Shown one piece after another: positions 43,160-51,731 of a DNA stretch of 64,000 bases. Source of the stretch: Bacteroidota bacterium (lineage in GTDB: Bacteria > Bacteroidota > Ignavibacteria > Palsa-1295). The notes beneath the pieces are model-generated. The model had not been told where the DNA came from. It made no database searches and was given only the letters and a program-made list of their open reading frames with translations. The first letter of the stretch is position 1, and each line of letters opens with the position of its first letter. Where the stretch lies: positions 1 through 64,000 of the forward strand of contig JAJPIQ010000043.1 in assembly GCA_021324685.1 (NCBI GenBank), read 5' to 3'. Position numbers and translations under genes: made by a program.

Positions 43160-44119
43160 TCATTTCGGGCCAACGATGAACGGGCACAGGGCCGACTCCC
43201 TTCCGGAATTCACACGCGCGAAAAAGAGCCCGCTCGAAAAAATGGGTAACGGTATTTTCGTTTCTCCGGTAACAAGTGACCTTCGATAGACAACACTTCC
43301 GACTTCATTCCATATTTCGAGGATGGAGGGTCCCTGACTTGTAACGTCGGCTTCGTTCGAAAAGCCGTCGTTCACCACACGAACCGTTAGCTGCGGAAGG
43401 CTGGGAATGGAATGAACGGCATCGGTACAAAGGCCAAAATAATCGCATAGGACGCGGGTGAGGAAAAGGTCGTAATAGGAATCGATGATCTGTTCGTCTG
43501 CATGATGCACGACCGCACGAAGCGAACGGTCGGATGGTATCCACGCAAAAATATAATTTTCATCCGCGGTTGCAAACAGAACTGGAGAAATATTGCCATT
43601 CGGGAAATAATCGCCGTCCAATCCAAAGGGATCTTGTTGCCACGAAGTATCAATCCCTTTAGTAAACTCGGAATCAACGCCATGAACTGCATAATAAGAA
43701 ACTGCCACAGCATCTTGTGCTTCAAACTGTAATCCCAGGAACCGCCATAACGTATCGGACACAAGTGTGTCGGGGTATTCAAAGCCACTTAAGAAAAATC
43801 CGCCTTGGGCATAGAGTTTTCCGCCATTTTTTAGATAGTCGATAAGCCTGAACTTGTCTTCAATTGAAATACTATCGGTGGGTACTTCATTTCTACCATC
43901 GACAAAAAAAAGTATTGCATCGTATTGCGACAGGTGCGCAGGGAATGAAGACATCGAATCGATAGTACCCGCGTAAATATGCGGCAATAGTGCTTCAACT
44001 CTATCTTCGTTTCTCCAGACAGAATCTCGCACAATCAATATCTTCCCTTTGAACCCCTGGCTTCGCGCGACGGTGAGTGAAACGAAGAGCGTTAGGAGGA
44101 CCGGAAAAATCCGCTTCAT
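43160..44119 (-). CDS. T9SS-exported protein with a GATase-like fold (hypothetical)
   Basis: About 319 residues from ATG 44119 (MKRIFPVLLTLFVSLTVARSQG), with GGAG 10 bp upstream; the GTG at 44152 is rejected. The N-terminal domain (about 20-200) has LSQYDAILFFVDGRNEV and LIDYLKNGGKLYAQGGFFLSGF, a class-I amidotransferase/DUF4350-like pattern for a Rossmann-type flavodoxin fold without obvious catalytic residues. The C-terminus is a T9SS sorting domain (LEIWNEVGSVVYRRSL ... FSSGLFFARVNSG). The gene is A/T-richer than its neighbours. Export to the surface is likely; function unknown. Confidence 0.65.
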   Translation of the reverse strand: MKRIFPVLLTLFVSLTVARSQGFKGKILIVRDSVWRNEDRVEALLPHIYAGTIDSMSSFPAHLSQYDAILFFVDGRNEVPTDSISIEDKFRLIDYLKNGGKLYAQGGFFLSGFEYPDTLVSDTLWRFLGLQFEAQDAVAVSYYAVHGVDSEFTKGIDTSWQQDPFGLDGDYFPNGNISPVLFATADENYIFAWIPSDRSLRAVVHHADEQIIDSYYDLFLTRVLCDYFGLCTDAVHSIPSLPQLTVRVVNDGFSNEADVTSQGPSILEIWNEVGSVVYRRSLVTGETKIPLPIFSSGLFFARVNSGRESALCPFIVGPK

Positions 44120-44232
44120 ACAAAACTCCATACGCCATGGGCTGAAGCCCACAGCAATAAAAGCGCGCCAACGAGTAACGAGCCTTGCGCTCGTTACTCA
44201 CTCACTTCGGTAGTCAGACCGGGATCTACCCG

Positions 44233-44595
44233 TTACCAGCGTTTTCCGCCGCGGTCGCCACGATCGCCTCCGCGGTCACCCCCGCGTCCGCCACCACCGC
44301 CGCCGCCGCGATATCCGCCACGACCGCCGCCTCCGCCACGATTTTCGCGCTGCTCCATCGGGCGCGCTTCATTGACGGTGAGCGTGCGCCCGCCAAGCTC
44401 GGCCTGGTTCAGCTCCTCGATGGCTTTCTTCGCGGCTTCGTTGTCGTTCATCTCGACAAATCCGAAACCCTTGCTTCGCCCGGAATCGCGATCGGTAATG
44501 ACCTTCGCGCTGGCGACTTCGCCATAGGTCGAAAAAATCTGAGCGAGCTGACTGTCATCCGTTTGATACGGAAGACCTCCTACATAAATCCTCAT
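44233..44595 (-). CDS. Glycine-rich RRM RNA-binding protein
   Basis: 120 residues. A single RNA-recognition motif spans about 1-80, with RNP2 IYVGGLPY and RNP1 SKGFGFVEM, followed by a low-complexity tail of GGGGGRGGYRGG and RGGDRG repeats. This is the cold-inducible RbpA/Rbp type of cyanobacteria and FCB bacteria, which binds mRNA, often at low temperature. A Bacteroidota-style promoter 165-190 bp upstream predicts a leader of about 155 nt, the kind of long 5' UTR found on cold-responsive RNA-binding genes. Confidence 0.93.
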   Translation of the reverse strand: MRIYVGGLPYQTDDSQLAQIFSTYGEVASAKVITDRDSGRSKGFGFVEMNDNEAAKKAIEELNQAELGGRTLTVNEARPMEQRENRGGGGGRGGYRGGGGGGGRGGDRGGDRGDRGGKRW

Positions 44596-44759
44596 GAATT
44601 GACCAAAAAGATATGAAACAAAACGTTACGCTTCGAGCTTAGGAAACGGGGAACGAAATCGAGTGTCCGCACAGTCCCGCCCGGAAGAACGCGTTCGCGT
44701 CCCCGATGGCCGGCCCAATCCGATACAAAAACTTCTGATATCCACGAAACACACAACCT

Positions 44760-44788
44760 CAAAGGTAGCATGAATTCATGATTTCAAA
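44760..44788 (-). promoter_or_regulatory. Bacteroidota-type promoter of the RRM gene with a palindromic spacer
   Basis: On the minus strand TTTG is followed after 17 bp by TACCTTTG, matching the Bacteroidota TTG-N17-23-TAnnTTTG pattern. The spacer contains the perfect 12-bp palindrome CATGAATTCATG (44769-44780), a likely repressor site. Confidence 0.6.
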
Positions 44789-44892
44789 TGCCAGAAAAGC
44801 ATAAAAGGTTCTATGAGGTCGCCTCCGGGAGGGCATTGCAACCCGCTCCGGGAGCGACCCGAAGAAGGGCAAAAGCACGCCGAAGAATGCGA

Positions 44893-44928
44893 AAGGGCCG
44901 AGCGATCGTGGAAAATCGTCCGGCCCTT
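44893..44928 (-). terminator. Terminator-like hairpin after the 44954 gene
   Basis: AAGGGCCG and CGGCCCTT pair (8 bp), with inner CGAT/ATCG pairing. A- and T-rich flanks lie on both sides (minus: CGGCCCTTTCG), so it could terminate the T9SS gene. The U-run is short. Confidence 0.5.
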
Positions 44929-44953
44929 CCCTTTGCTTCCTGCTTTTGGGGGA

Positions 44954-46684
44954 CTATCTTTGGAGCATTAATCGCTTCGAACTTGTACCCAACGGCGTAC
45001 TGATCCGAACGATATACGCACCGTTTGCCACGGGTGCTCCACCCGAGCGCCCATCCCAGGTCAGACTGCCCTGAGCGGCCTCGCGGAACACACGGTTTCC
45101 AAGTACATCGTAGATCTCGATCGTAGAAGGACCTTCGGGTACGCCGATCGTGACTTCATCGCGCGCCGGATTCGGCGACAGCGTGAAATCGATGACGGGA
45201 GTGGTTTTGGGTTCCGAAACACCTTCGGTAACCGGCGGCAGGCGATGAGCAATCACGTTATACGTCAGGGTCGAACTCGAGGTGTGCTCTTCCTTCGGGT
45301 GCGATTGCTGGACCGTGTACGTGAGCGTCATCGTCAGGTCATACGTTCCGGTGTCCGGCGCTTCGAGCGTCATCAGGAGCTCTTGCGAAGTTGCCCCGGC
45401 CGCGAGCGAGTCGTAGATATAAATCCCATCGTCGTACGGGGGGAATGAAACTCGCACGTTCGTATCCGCCGCGGTCGCCCCGAGATGCTCGAGCAGGAGG
45501 GCATTACTGCCCGCGTTATGAATAAAAATGGCATGGCGCGTTTTTTCGGCGTGTGCCGTGATGCTCAGGGAATTCGTTCCCGGTGGAACATCCAGGGTGA
45601 TGGAATCGACGACCGGAATGCTGACGCTACCCGAAAGCGCGACTCGGACCGGATCGCAGGAGACGCCGTCCACGCTCGTGCCGTACACTTCGGCCTCGAA
45701 CGTACCATAATAATTATCGCTTGCCGCCGGGCTGGGAACCGAATAGGAAACATACACGACCACGCTCGAATCGCGCTCCAGCACGAGTGGGAATTGCGGC
45801 GATGTGATCGCAAATTCGTCCGTATCACCTACGATCTGCGCACCGTCAAGGTAGATCGACGAATCGGTCGTGTTCGTGAGCAGGAACGAGGAAGAAACAG
45901 TTTGCCCTTCGGACGCAGAGACATCAACCGTCCCAGCTACGGTCACGCACCGTGAGTCGAGCGGACTCCGTCGGCCATAAAGATCCGCCATAATGGAATC
46001 GGTGGTATTACCAAGGCGATAATAGATCCAGAGCTGGCCGGAAAGGCTGGAGTCCGAAGCGGTCGCAAGCGCACAGAGTTCACCTAAGCTCCAGGCCGAA
46101 TTTCCGGGAACAAACGTTGGAAGCGACGCAACGTTTTTGAGCGACCACTGCGTCCCGGGTGCCGGATCGTCGATCAAAACGATATTCGTGATCCAGATCG
46201 TATCGATATCTTTGTTGTACAGCCCGAAATTCTGGCATTCTTCAACGCCGGAACGAAGGCTGTCATAGTTCGACGTGTTAATTTCAGGTCCATAATGGCT
46301 GATCGGAACCCCAATGAGTTGAACATGAACCGTATTGCTATCGCCCACAACGGTCAGCTCACCGAAGGCATCCGTCCCACTGCTCGCATTATATCGAACG
46401 CGGATGGTCGTAACACCGAGAAATTGTACGACGGAGTCCGACACGAGCGAAAATTCGGAATTCCCGGAAAGCGAAATGTGGATCGTTCCCGCCGGAAGTT
46501 TCGCGTTAGAATCGAGTCCGTCCGAGATCCAGACATAACCATCGCTCGAGGTTCCGACTCGGGCGCTCATCCCAAGGCTGTCCGGTCCGGAAATCACATA
46601 CCCGTAGCCTTGCGACGTCAGTCCCACGCAGAGTGCCGCAGTAAGAACGAAAGCGAAGACGAAGGGCTTCATAGCAAGTCTCAT
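44954..46684 (-). CDS. T9SS-exported beta-rich surface protein
   Basis: About 576 residues from ATG 46684 (MRLAMKPFVFAFVLTAALCVGLTSQG), preceded by AAAGGA; the track's earlier start is rejected. The body has several Ig/choice-of-anchor-type beta modules, for example VTVAGTVDVSASEGQTVSSSFLLTNTTDSSIYLDGAQ and LSVSIPVVDSITLDVPPGTNSL. The C-terminus is a T9SS type A sorting domain: LSPNPARDEVTIGVPEGPSTIEIYDVLGNRVFREA, ending AYIVRISTPLGTSSKRLMLQR. No catalytic motif is visible. A surface or secreted structural role is the cautious reading. A 12-bp palindrome (TACCGATCGGTA) lies 90 bp upstream. Confidence 0.82.
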   Translation of the reverse strand: MRLAMKPFVFAFVLTAALCVGLTSQGYGYVISGPDSLGMSARVGTSSDGYVWISDGLDSNAKLPAGTIHISLSGNSEFSLVSDSVVQFLGVTTIRVRYNASSGTDAFGELTVVGDSNTVHVQLIGVPISHYGPEINTSNYDSLRSGVEECQNFGLYNKDIDTIWITNIVLIDDPAPGTQWSLKNVASLPTFVPGNSAWSLGELCALATASDSSLSGQLWIYYRLGNTTDSIMADLYGRRSPLDSRCVTVAGTVDVSASEGQTVSSSFLLTNTTDSSIYLDGAQIVGDTDEFAITSPQFPLVLERDSSVVVYVSYSVPSPAASDNYYGTFEAEVYGTSVDGVSCDPVRVALSGSVSIPVVDSITLDVPPGTNSLSITAHAEKTRHAIFIHNAGSNALLLEHLGATAADTNVRVSFPPYDDGIYIYDSLAAGATSQELLMTLEAPDTGTYDLTMTLTYTVQQSHPKEEHTSSSTLTYNVIAHRLPPVTEGVSEPKTTPVIDFTLSPNPARDEVTIGVPEGPSTIEIYDVLGNRVFREAAQGSLTWDGRSGGAPVANGAYIVRISTPLGTSSKRLMLQR

Positions 46685-46993
46685 AAATGTTCCTTTCGAA
46701 GTAATGTAAAAGACGCGAATGGAAGGAGTTTCCCATTTGGTCACTCCGAAAACCCGTACGCAAAGCGAAAGTTACCGATCGGTACTACTCAATTTTTACT
46801 CAGAAGCAGACTCAATGCACGAATGAGCCCTCAATAAAATAATTAGAAAATCTTCCAAAACTAAGGAAGTACCCAAATGCTGTGCGCATTTTTTTCGACC
46901 CTGAAAGAAGCCAGATCGTGTATTTTGCGTCATAAACGCCGGTTCTTGAATCCTTGCTACGCGGCGAGCGTATGAAAGGTCTATTTTGCCTCC

Positions 46994-48217
46994 ATGTTCG
47001 TCCAGTTCGGTAATAGTATTGCGATGGCTTTTCACTCGCTCGCGAGCAATAAAACGCGTGCGCTGCTTACGATGCTGGGCATTATTATCGGGGTCGCTTC
47101 GGTGATCACAATGACGGCGATCGGCGAAGGCGCGGCACAGGCTGTTTCCGCGCAGATCAATTCGATGGGCAGTAACCTGTTGCAGATCGATCCCGGCCCG
47201 ACGCTATCTGGCGGGATCTCTTCCGGGGCCGGCGGCAGCATTCGGCTGACGGAAAGCGATGCCGAGGCAATTAAGCAATCGAGTTTCCTCACTGCCATAG
47301 CGCCTTCCGTCGACACCCGCGCCCAGGTGGTGGCAGGCAATGCAAATTGGCAGACCCGGATCACCGGATCGACACCGGCAATCATGAGCATTCGAAATTA
47401 CGTCGTCGATCGCGGAAGCATGTTTACGGAGACCGATGCGCGGTTGGGAACAAGAGTATGTCTTCTGGGAAAGACCGTCGCCGATAATCTTTTCGATCCC
47501 GTTACGGATCCGATCGGTCAGCAAATTCGGATTAAGGGGATCCCCTTTACCGTCATCGGTCTGCTCAAGCCGAAAGGTTCCAATGCGTTCGGCCAGGACC
47601 AGGACGATAATATTCTTGCTCCGCTGGTGACCGTCCAGCGCCGTGTAATGGGCATTACCTGGCTCGAAGATATCTTCGCCAGCACCGCTTCGACGGCCGT
47701 TACCGAGCAGGCCATTGAGGATGTCACGCAAATACTCCGGATTCAACACAGGACCCAACTCGGCGCGAACCAGGACTTTCGTGTCCGCTCGCAAGTCGAA
47801 ATGGCACAAGCTTCGGAGGCCGCGAGCACGGCAATGACGGACTTGCTGAGCATGGCGGCGGTCGTCTCGCTGATCGTGGGGGGAATCGGAATTATGAATA
47901 TCATGCTCGTGACCGTCACGGAGCGAACCCGTGAGATCGGAATTCGAAAATCGATCGGGGCGAAGCCACTCAACATCCTCCTTCAGTTCCTGACCGAAGC
48001 AATAACGTTAAGCCTGATGGGCGGTATTATCGGCGTCCTCGTCGGTTATCTGGCAAGCATGGTGGTGTCGATGCAGAACGGCTGGTCCCTCATCATTTCG
48101 GCGCAGGCCGTTGGCCTTTCGTTCTGTGCGGCGACGGCGGTCGGAATGTTTTTCGGCTGGTATCCGGCCCGAAAAGCTGCCCGGCTGAATCCGATCGAGG
48201 CCTTACGATACGAATGA
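46994..48217 (+). CDS. MacB/FtsX-type ABC transporter permease
   Basis: 407 residues. One membrane segment lies near 20-45 (LLTMLGIIIGVASVITMTAIGEGA), a large periplasmic domain spans about 50-280, and three C-terminal segments follow, with the family motif VGGIGIMNIMLVTVTERTREIGIRKSIGA. This is the MacB-type permease core without its own ATPase domain. In such systems a LolD/MacB-like ATPase and often a MacA-like adaptor are encoded nearby, but neither is adjacent here. Mechanotransmission of tripartite export or lipoprotein release are both possible. The closing ARLNPIEALRYE is typical of the family. Confidence 0.88.
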   Translation: MFVQFGNSIAMAFHSLASNKTRALLTMLGIIIGVASVITMTAIGEGAAQAVSAQINSMGSNLLQIDPGPTLSGGISSGAGGSIRLTESDAEAIKQSSFLTAIAPSVDTRAQVVAGNANWQTRITGSTPAIMSIRNYVVDRGSMFTETDARLGTRVCLLGKTVADNLFDPVTDPIGQQIRIKGIPFTVIGLLKPKGSNAFGQDQDDNILAPLVTVQRRVMGITWLEDIFASTASTAVTEQAIEDVTQILRIQHRTQLGANQDFRVRSQVEMAQASEAASTAMTDLLSMAAVVSLIVGGIGIMNIMLVTVTERTREIGIRKSIGAKPLNILLQFLTEAITLSLMGGIIGVLVGYLASMVVSMQNGWSLIISAQAVGLSFCAATAVGMFFGWYPARKAARLNPIEALRYE

Positions 48218-48381
48218 TCAGCGTTCCAGAAGTCTTGTTTTTAGGAACTGCTTTTTAGCAACGTCGATGACTTTGCGGTCACTTATCTTGGGGTATGTGT
48301 GTTCCACCCGCACAATTTGCCCCGACCGAGGGGTTATAATTTCCCTATTTTGAGGGAATTGGACTAAAAGAAGCAATTTTG

Positions 48382-48576
48382 ATGAAACCAAGTAAGATCA
48401 CGATCGATACGAAAGAAGCGCTCAACCGCTTAGCTCACCCGACTTTTTTCGACCACCTCGAGCGCCAGGCCGCCTTTGAAATCGTTATGCGCAGCGGAAA
48501 TCAAAGCCAGAAAGCCAGCGCCCAACAGGCCGTCTCCATGTGGCCCATCGAAGGCCTCAAGAAAACAGCGGCCTAA
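48382..48576 (+). CDS. Small hypothetical protein (64 aa) followed by stop-bearing repeats
   Basis: A 64-residue ORF from ATG 48382 (the track's 48379 is a TTG), with AGAAG 10 bp upstream. TATAAT (48335-48340) and a TTCCCT/AGGGAA hairpin (48341-48358) lie just before it. The protein (KITIDTKEALNRLAHPTFFDHLERQAAFEIVMRSG) looks helical and charged, with no recognised family. Three near-repeats, each with an in-frame stop, follow directly at its 3' end. The promoter-like context argues for a real gene. Confidence 0.5.
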   Translation: MKPSKITIDTKEALNRLAHPTFFDHLERQAAFEIVMRSGNQSQKASAQQAVSMWPIEGLKKTAA

Positions 48577-48617
48577 CCCGATTAGCGGCCTAAAGCCGAT
48601 TAGGGCCTAAACCGGCG
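48568..48617 (+). repeat. 17-18 bp tandem repeats spanning and following the stop codon
   Basis: GCGGCCTAACCCGATTA (48568-48584) is followed by GCGGCCTAAAGCCGATTA (48585-48602) and a partial third copy GGGCCTAAACCGG. The gene's TAA is inside the first copy. In frame, two further TAG codons follow, 9 and 27 nt after the first stop. Confidence 0.75.
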
Positions 48618-48654
48618 CTGTGAGCCGATCGGAGTCACGCCGCCTCCATCGCGT

Positions 48655-49479
48655 TTATCGGCATTGCAATAAAAATTCGTGAACGGTATCGCCGAAGAGC
48701 TGCGTCGCCTTGAAAGGAATTTCGAGATGGTCGCAGTTCGGGAATTCGACGTACTTTTTGTTCTCGATCGGAACGGCACGAACGAGGTCCAGTAATTCAT
48801 CGCGTAAAATAAACTTTTCGTCCGCTCCGTGAAGGACGACCAGATGTTTTGCGCCAAATTTTGCGATGTGCTTCATCGGCTCGAGGCTGTCGGTCGCAAC
48901 GATGGCGATGTTCGTTCCCGGCACTTTCGCTTCTATATTTTTCTTTAGTTCCATCTGGGTCGCATAGGGACTTTCGGCAATGATGCCGGTAAGGTCCCTT
49001 CGTTTTTCGGCCTCGACCAACGCGAGCGATGCGCCCAGGGAACGGCCATAGACAATAATCTTATTTCCCGGGTACGACGCGTGCGCGAAGGAGACGGCGG
49101 CGTCGAGATCGGAGAGATACTGTGGTTCGGCGATCGCATTGGAGTCGAAAGAAAAGGGCTGGCTCGTCCCGAACCCCCGATAATCGAACAGCAGGACGGG
49201 AACTTTAAAATTCTCGATGAGGAACTGGGCAAGCGCCAGATCGTAGCTCATGTTGCCCGCGTCGCCGCCGGCAAGCACGATCAGCGTCTTCGAGGAAGGT
49301 TCCGAGACCTTGCAGTACCACGCCGTGAGCCGATAGTGATCCGGAGTGACAATATTCAGGCTGTCATACGCCAGTCCGTTTTGGTCCGGGGAGGAGACGT
49401 AATGCGTGTCCGGCCGAATGGCGATAGCCCGGGTGGCCACGAATACCAGAAGACAGAGAGCAAGGAAATATCGGTTCAT
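48655..49479 (-). CDS. Exported alpha/beta-hydrolase
   Basis: 274 residues from ATG 49479 (MNRYFLALCLLVFVATRAIA); the track's longer start is rejected because it runs through kduD. The catalytic nucleophile is in VYGRSLGAS (GxSxG-type), the acid in LHGADEKF, and the histidine in NCDHLEIPF. The opening strands LIVLAGGDAGNM and VLLFDYRGFGTS are typical of serine hydrolases of the dienelactone hydrolase/BAAT-like type. A signal peptide places it outside the cytoplasm. Substrate unknown. It faces kduD head to head, with only 25 bp between start codons. Confidence 0.78.
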   Translation of the reverse strand: MNRYFLALCLLVFVATRAIAIRPDTHYVSSPDQNGLAYDSLNIVTPDHYRLTAWYCKVSEPSSKTLIVLAGGDAGNMSYDLALAQFLIENFKVPVLLFDYRGFGTSQPFSFDSNAIAEPQYLSDLDAAVSFAHASYPGNKIIVYGRSLGASLALVEAEKRRDLTGIIAESPYATQMELKKNIEAKVPGTNIAIVATDSLEPMKHIAKFGAKHLVVLHGADEKFILRDELLDLVRAVPIENKKYVEFPNCDHLEIPFKATQLFGDTVHEFLLQCR

Positions 49480-49504
49480 CGTTCTTGTATCGTATTTTTG
49501 TTCA

Positions 49505-50272
49505 ATGTCATTCCTCGAATCGCTATTTTCTTTGGAGGGCAACGCGGCGATCGTGACCGGCGCTTCGCGCGGCATTGGGCGCGCGGCGGCGATCGCTCTC
49601 GCCTCGGCCGGCGCGAGCGTCGTTCTGACCGGACGAGATGAATCGGCACTCAGGGAAACGCAGTCGATGATCGGTCCGAATGAGCGAACGCACTGCATAT
49701 CCGGTGATGTGAAAGATCCTTCGCACGCCATGGAAACGATTTCGACGACCGTCCGGACCTTTGGGCAGCTCGATATTTTAGTCAACAATGCAGGGATCAT
49801 TCGTCGGTCCGCGGCGGTCGATTACAGCGCACACGATTGGTACGACGTGATCGATACGGACTTAAATGCGGTGTTTAGCTGGTCTCAGGCGGCCGGCAAA
49901 CTCATGATCGAACAAGGCAGCGGGAAGATCGTTAATATTGCATCGCTGCTTTCATTTCAGGGCGGACTGAACGTTGTAGCGTATTCCGCGGCCAAAGGCG
50001 GCGTGGCACAATTAACCAAAGCGCTCGCGAACGAATGGGCGAAATATGGCGTCAACGTCAATGCGATCGCGCCGGGATACATGGAAACGAATGCGACCGC
50101 CGCACTTCGGGCCGACACGAAGCGAAAAGAACAAATTCTTTCCCGCATCCCCGCCGGCCGATGGGGCGAACCGGAGGACCTGGCCGGCGCCATCGTTTAT
50201 TTAAGTTCCTCCGCGTCCGATTACGTGAATGGGCACATTCTCGCGGTCGATGGAGGCTGGCTGGCATACTAA
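49505..50272 (+). CDS. kduD: 2-dehydro-3-deoxy-D-gluconate 5-dehydrogenase (KduD-type SDR)
   Basis: 255 residues from ATG 49505; the track start at 49406 is antisense to the hydrolase and rejected. It is a classical short-chain dehydrogenase: NAD-binding VTGASRGIGRAAA (about 15-27), LVNNAGIIRRS (about 85-95), catalytic serine in NIASLLSFQGG, YSAAKGG (Tyr-x3-Lys, about 155-161) and closing GHILAVDGGWLAY. KduD reduces 2,5-diketo-3-deoxygluconate to KDG in pectin/uronate degradation. The following isomerase, aldolase and GH105 genes support this reading over other SDR roles. Confidence 0.88.
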   Translation: MSFLESLFSLEGNAAIVTGASRGIGRAAAIALASAGASVVLTGRDESALRETQSMIGPNERTHCISGDVKDPSHAMETISTTVRTFGQLDILVNNAGIIRRSAAVDYSAHDWYDVIDTDLNAVFSWSQAAGKLMIEQGSGKIVNIASLLSFQGGLNVVAYSAAKGGVAQLTKALANEWAKYGVNVNAIAPGYMETNATAALRADTKRKEQILSRIPAGRWGEPEDLAGAIVYLSSSASDYVNGHILAVDGGWLAY

Positions 50273-50282
50273 CTTAGTACCG

Positions 50283-51077
50283 ATGAATACACCATGGCTC
50301 TTTAGAAATACGGCTTCCAGAAAAGGACGCGCGATCTCCATTACTCCCGAAACATCGGAGTTCCAGGCCATCCACGCCGGCCGGATCATCCTCGATCCTT
50401 CCGTCCCAACGGCGTCCGGCCAGAACGATGGCCGCGAAACGACGCTCCTCTGCCTCCACGGTACCGGAGAAGTAACGACCGGCGGTACCACCTATTCCCT
50501 TTCGCGTTTGGACGGCCTCTACATTTCTCGCGGCGAGCCGTTCGAAGTTTCTACGACCGGAACCGTCGATATCGTCGAAGGCTCGGCCCCGACCGAAAAA
50601 ATCCATCCCACGAAATATGTCAATTTTGAACGCGAAGTAAAAAACAGCGACACGCTTTCGCTTCATGTCGGAGCGGAACCCTATTACCGGGATATTCATA
50701 AGGTCCTTGCCGAGAACGTCGAGGGTTCCCGAATCTTAATGGGGGTGACGATGTCAAAGCCGGGGAACTGGACGAGCTGGCCGCCGCACGAACATGCGGC
50801 CACGCGAGAAGAGCTCTATCTCTTTTTCGACATGCCGCGTCCCGGGTTTGGAACGCAATTTATTTACTCCGATCTTACGCACCCCGAATTCGTTCAGCCC
50901 GTGTATGAGGACGATGCAGTGGCGATCGTGAAGGGGTATCATCCGAACGTTGCGGCACCCGGATATCCGATTAACTTTTGCTGGATCCTTTGTTCGCTCG
51001 AAGACGACACGTGGCGAACGCTGGGAGGGGTCAACGTCCAGCCCGGTTTCGAGCAAATGCCGACGGGACTACGATGA
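50283..51077 (+). CDS. KduI/IolB-family uronate isomerase
   Basis: 264 residues from ATG 50283 (MNTPWLFRNTASRKGRAI). It has a cupin-type metal site WPPHEHAATREELYLFF, and a further histidine in VKGYHPNVAAPGYPIN. The KGYHPNVAAPGY stretch is closest to IolB (5-deoxy-glucuronate isomerase), while the operon context fits KduI (5-keto-4-deoxyuronate isomerase). I therefore call it a KduI/IolB-family isomerase. It should act between unsaturated uronate and 2,5-diketo-3-deoxygluconate. Its TGA overlaps the ATG of the next gene by 4 bp. Confidence 0.8.
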   Translation: MNTPWLFRNTASRKGRAISITPETSEFQAIHAGRIILDPSVPTASGQNDGRETTLLCLHGTGEVTTGGTTYSLSRLDGLYISRGEPFEVSTTGTVDIVEGSAPTEKIHPTKYVNFEREVKNSDTLSLHVGAEPYYRDIHKVLAENVEGSRILMGVTMSKPGNWTSWPPHEHAATREELYLFFDMPRPGFGTQFIYSDLTHPEFVQPVYEDDAVAIVKGYHPNVAAPGYPINFCWILCSLEDDTWRTLGGVNVQPGFEQMPTGLR

Positions 51078-51727
51078 TACCATCCGATCGTCTGCGTTCG
51101 TTCAATAGCTTTTTTACCCCGCTGGTCAGCGATGTCATGGACCGGCTTGGGATCCGTTCCCACACGCTCCCGCGTGAAATTCAGGCCATTCCATTCGATC
51201 CTTCTCTCAAAGCAGCGGGACGTGCCTTTCCCTGCCGTGTCGTTCCGACCGAGGAATACGTCGAAATCGATACGCTGCTTGAAATGGTCGATTCGATCCC
51301 GCAGGATGCCTTCGTCGTTGTTGCGGCGGATGCGGACATCGACGCCGCGCTCTGGGGAGGCCTCATGTCCACGCGAGCGAAAGCACGAGGGGCGGTCGCG
51401 GCGGTGGTCAACGGCGGTATTCGGGATTTCGAACAAATCGCAACGCTGGAGTTCCCCGTGTTCGGGGCGTATCGGTGCATTAAGGATATTCGTCGTCGAG
51501 GGTACATGGCAGAGTACAATACCACGGTCACGATCGGCGGCATCCCCATTCGCCCGAACGATGTCGTCTTCGGCGATGCGAACGGCGTACTCACCATCCC
51601 CCAGGAGCACTTCGAGACCGTGTATGCGGAACTTTTAAAGTCGATAGAAGGCGAGCAGAAGACCGCCGTGGGACTCCAGGAAGGCCGCGCCGCACGCGAG
51701 CTCTTTTCCCAATTCGAAACGTTTTAA
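51074..51727 (+). CDS. RraA-like / HMG aldolase family protein
   Basis: 217 residues from ATG 51074, overlapping the isomerase stop (ATGA). The fold of the RraA/4-hydroxy-4-methyl-2-oxoglutarate (HMG) aldolase family is shown by LVSDVMDRLGI, WGGLMSTRAKARGAVAAVVNGGIRDFEQI and FGDANGVLTIPQEHFETV. Enzymatic members are metal-dependent class II pyruvate aldolases. RraA proper inhibits RNase E, but the WGGLMS.RA..RG and NGGIRD motifs suit an aldolase or decarboxylase. In this operon it could cleave a 2-keto acid, but its step is not established. Confidence 0.8.
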   Translation: MIPSDRLRSFNSFFTPLVSDVMDRLGIRSHTLPREIQAIPFDPSLKAAGRAFPCRVVPTEEYVEIDTLLEMVDSIPQDAFVVVAADADIDAALWGGLMSTRAKARGAVAAVVNGGIRDFEQIATLEFPVFGAYRCIKDIRRRGYMAEYNTTVTIGGIPIRPNDVVFGDANGVLTIPQEHFETVYAELLKSIEGEQKTAVGLQEGRAARELFSQFETF

Positions 51728-51731
51728 GCGC

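Larger units (their letters stand above)
44596..44953. other. 358-bp gene-free region: RRM leader, promoter and a bidirectional hairpin
   Basis: No convincing gene lies here. The 71-codon plus-strand ORF at 44788 is Arg/Ala-rich and overlaps the terminator. The left part is the RRM leader, the middle (44760-44788) its promoter, and the right part a hairpin that ends the next gene's message. Confidence 0.6.

Noticed and set aside
46773-46784. Perfect 12-bp palindrome TACCGATCGGTA upstream of the 44954 T9SS gene
   Set aside because: A single occurrence without a second copy or neighbour regulator; noted in the gene entry but not scored as a finding.
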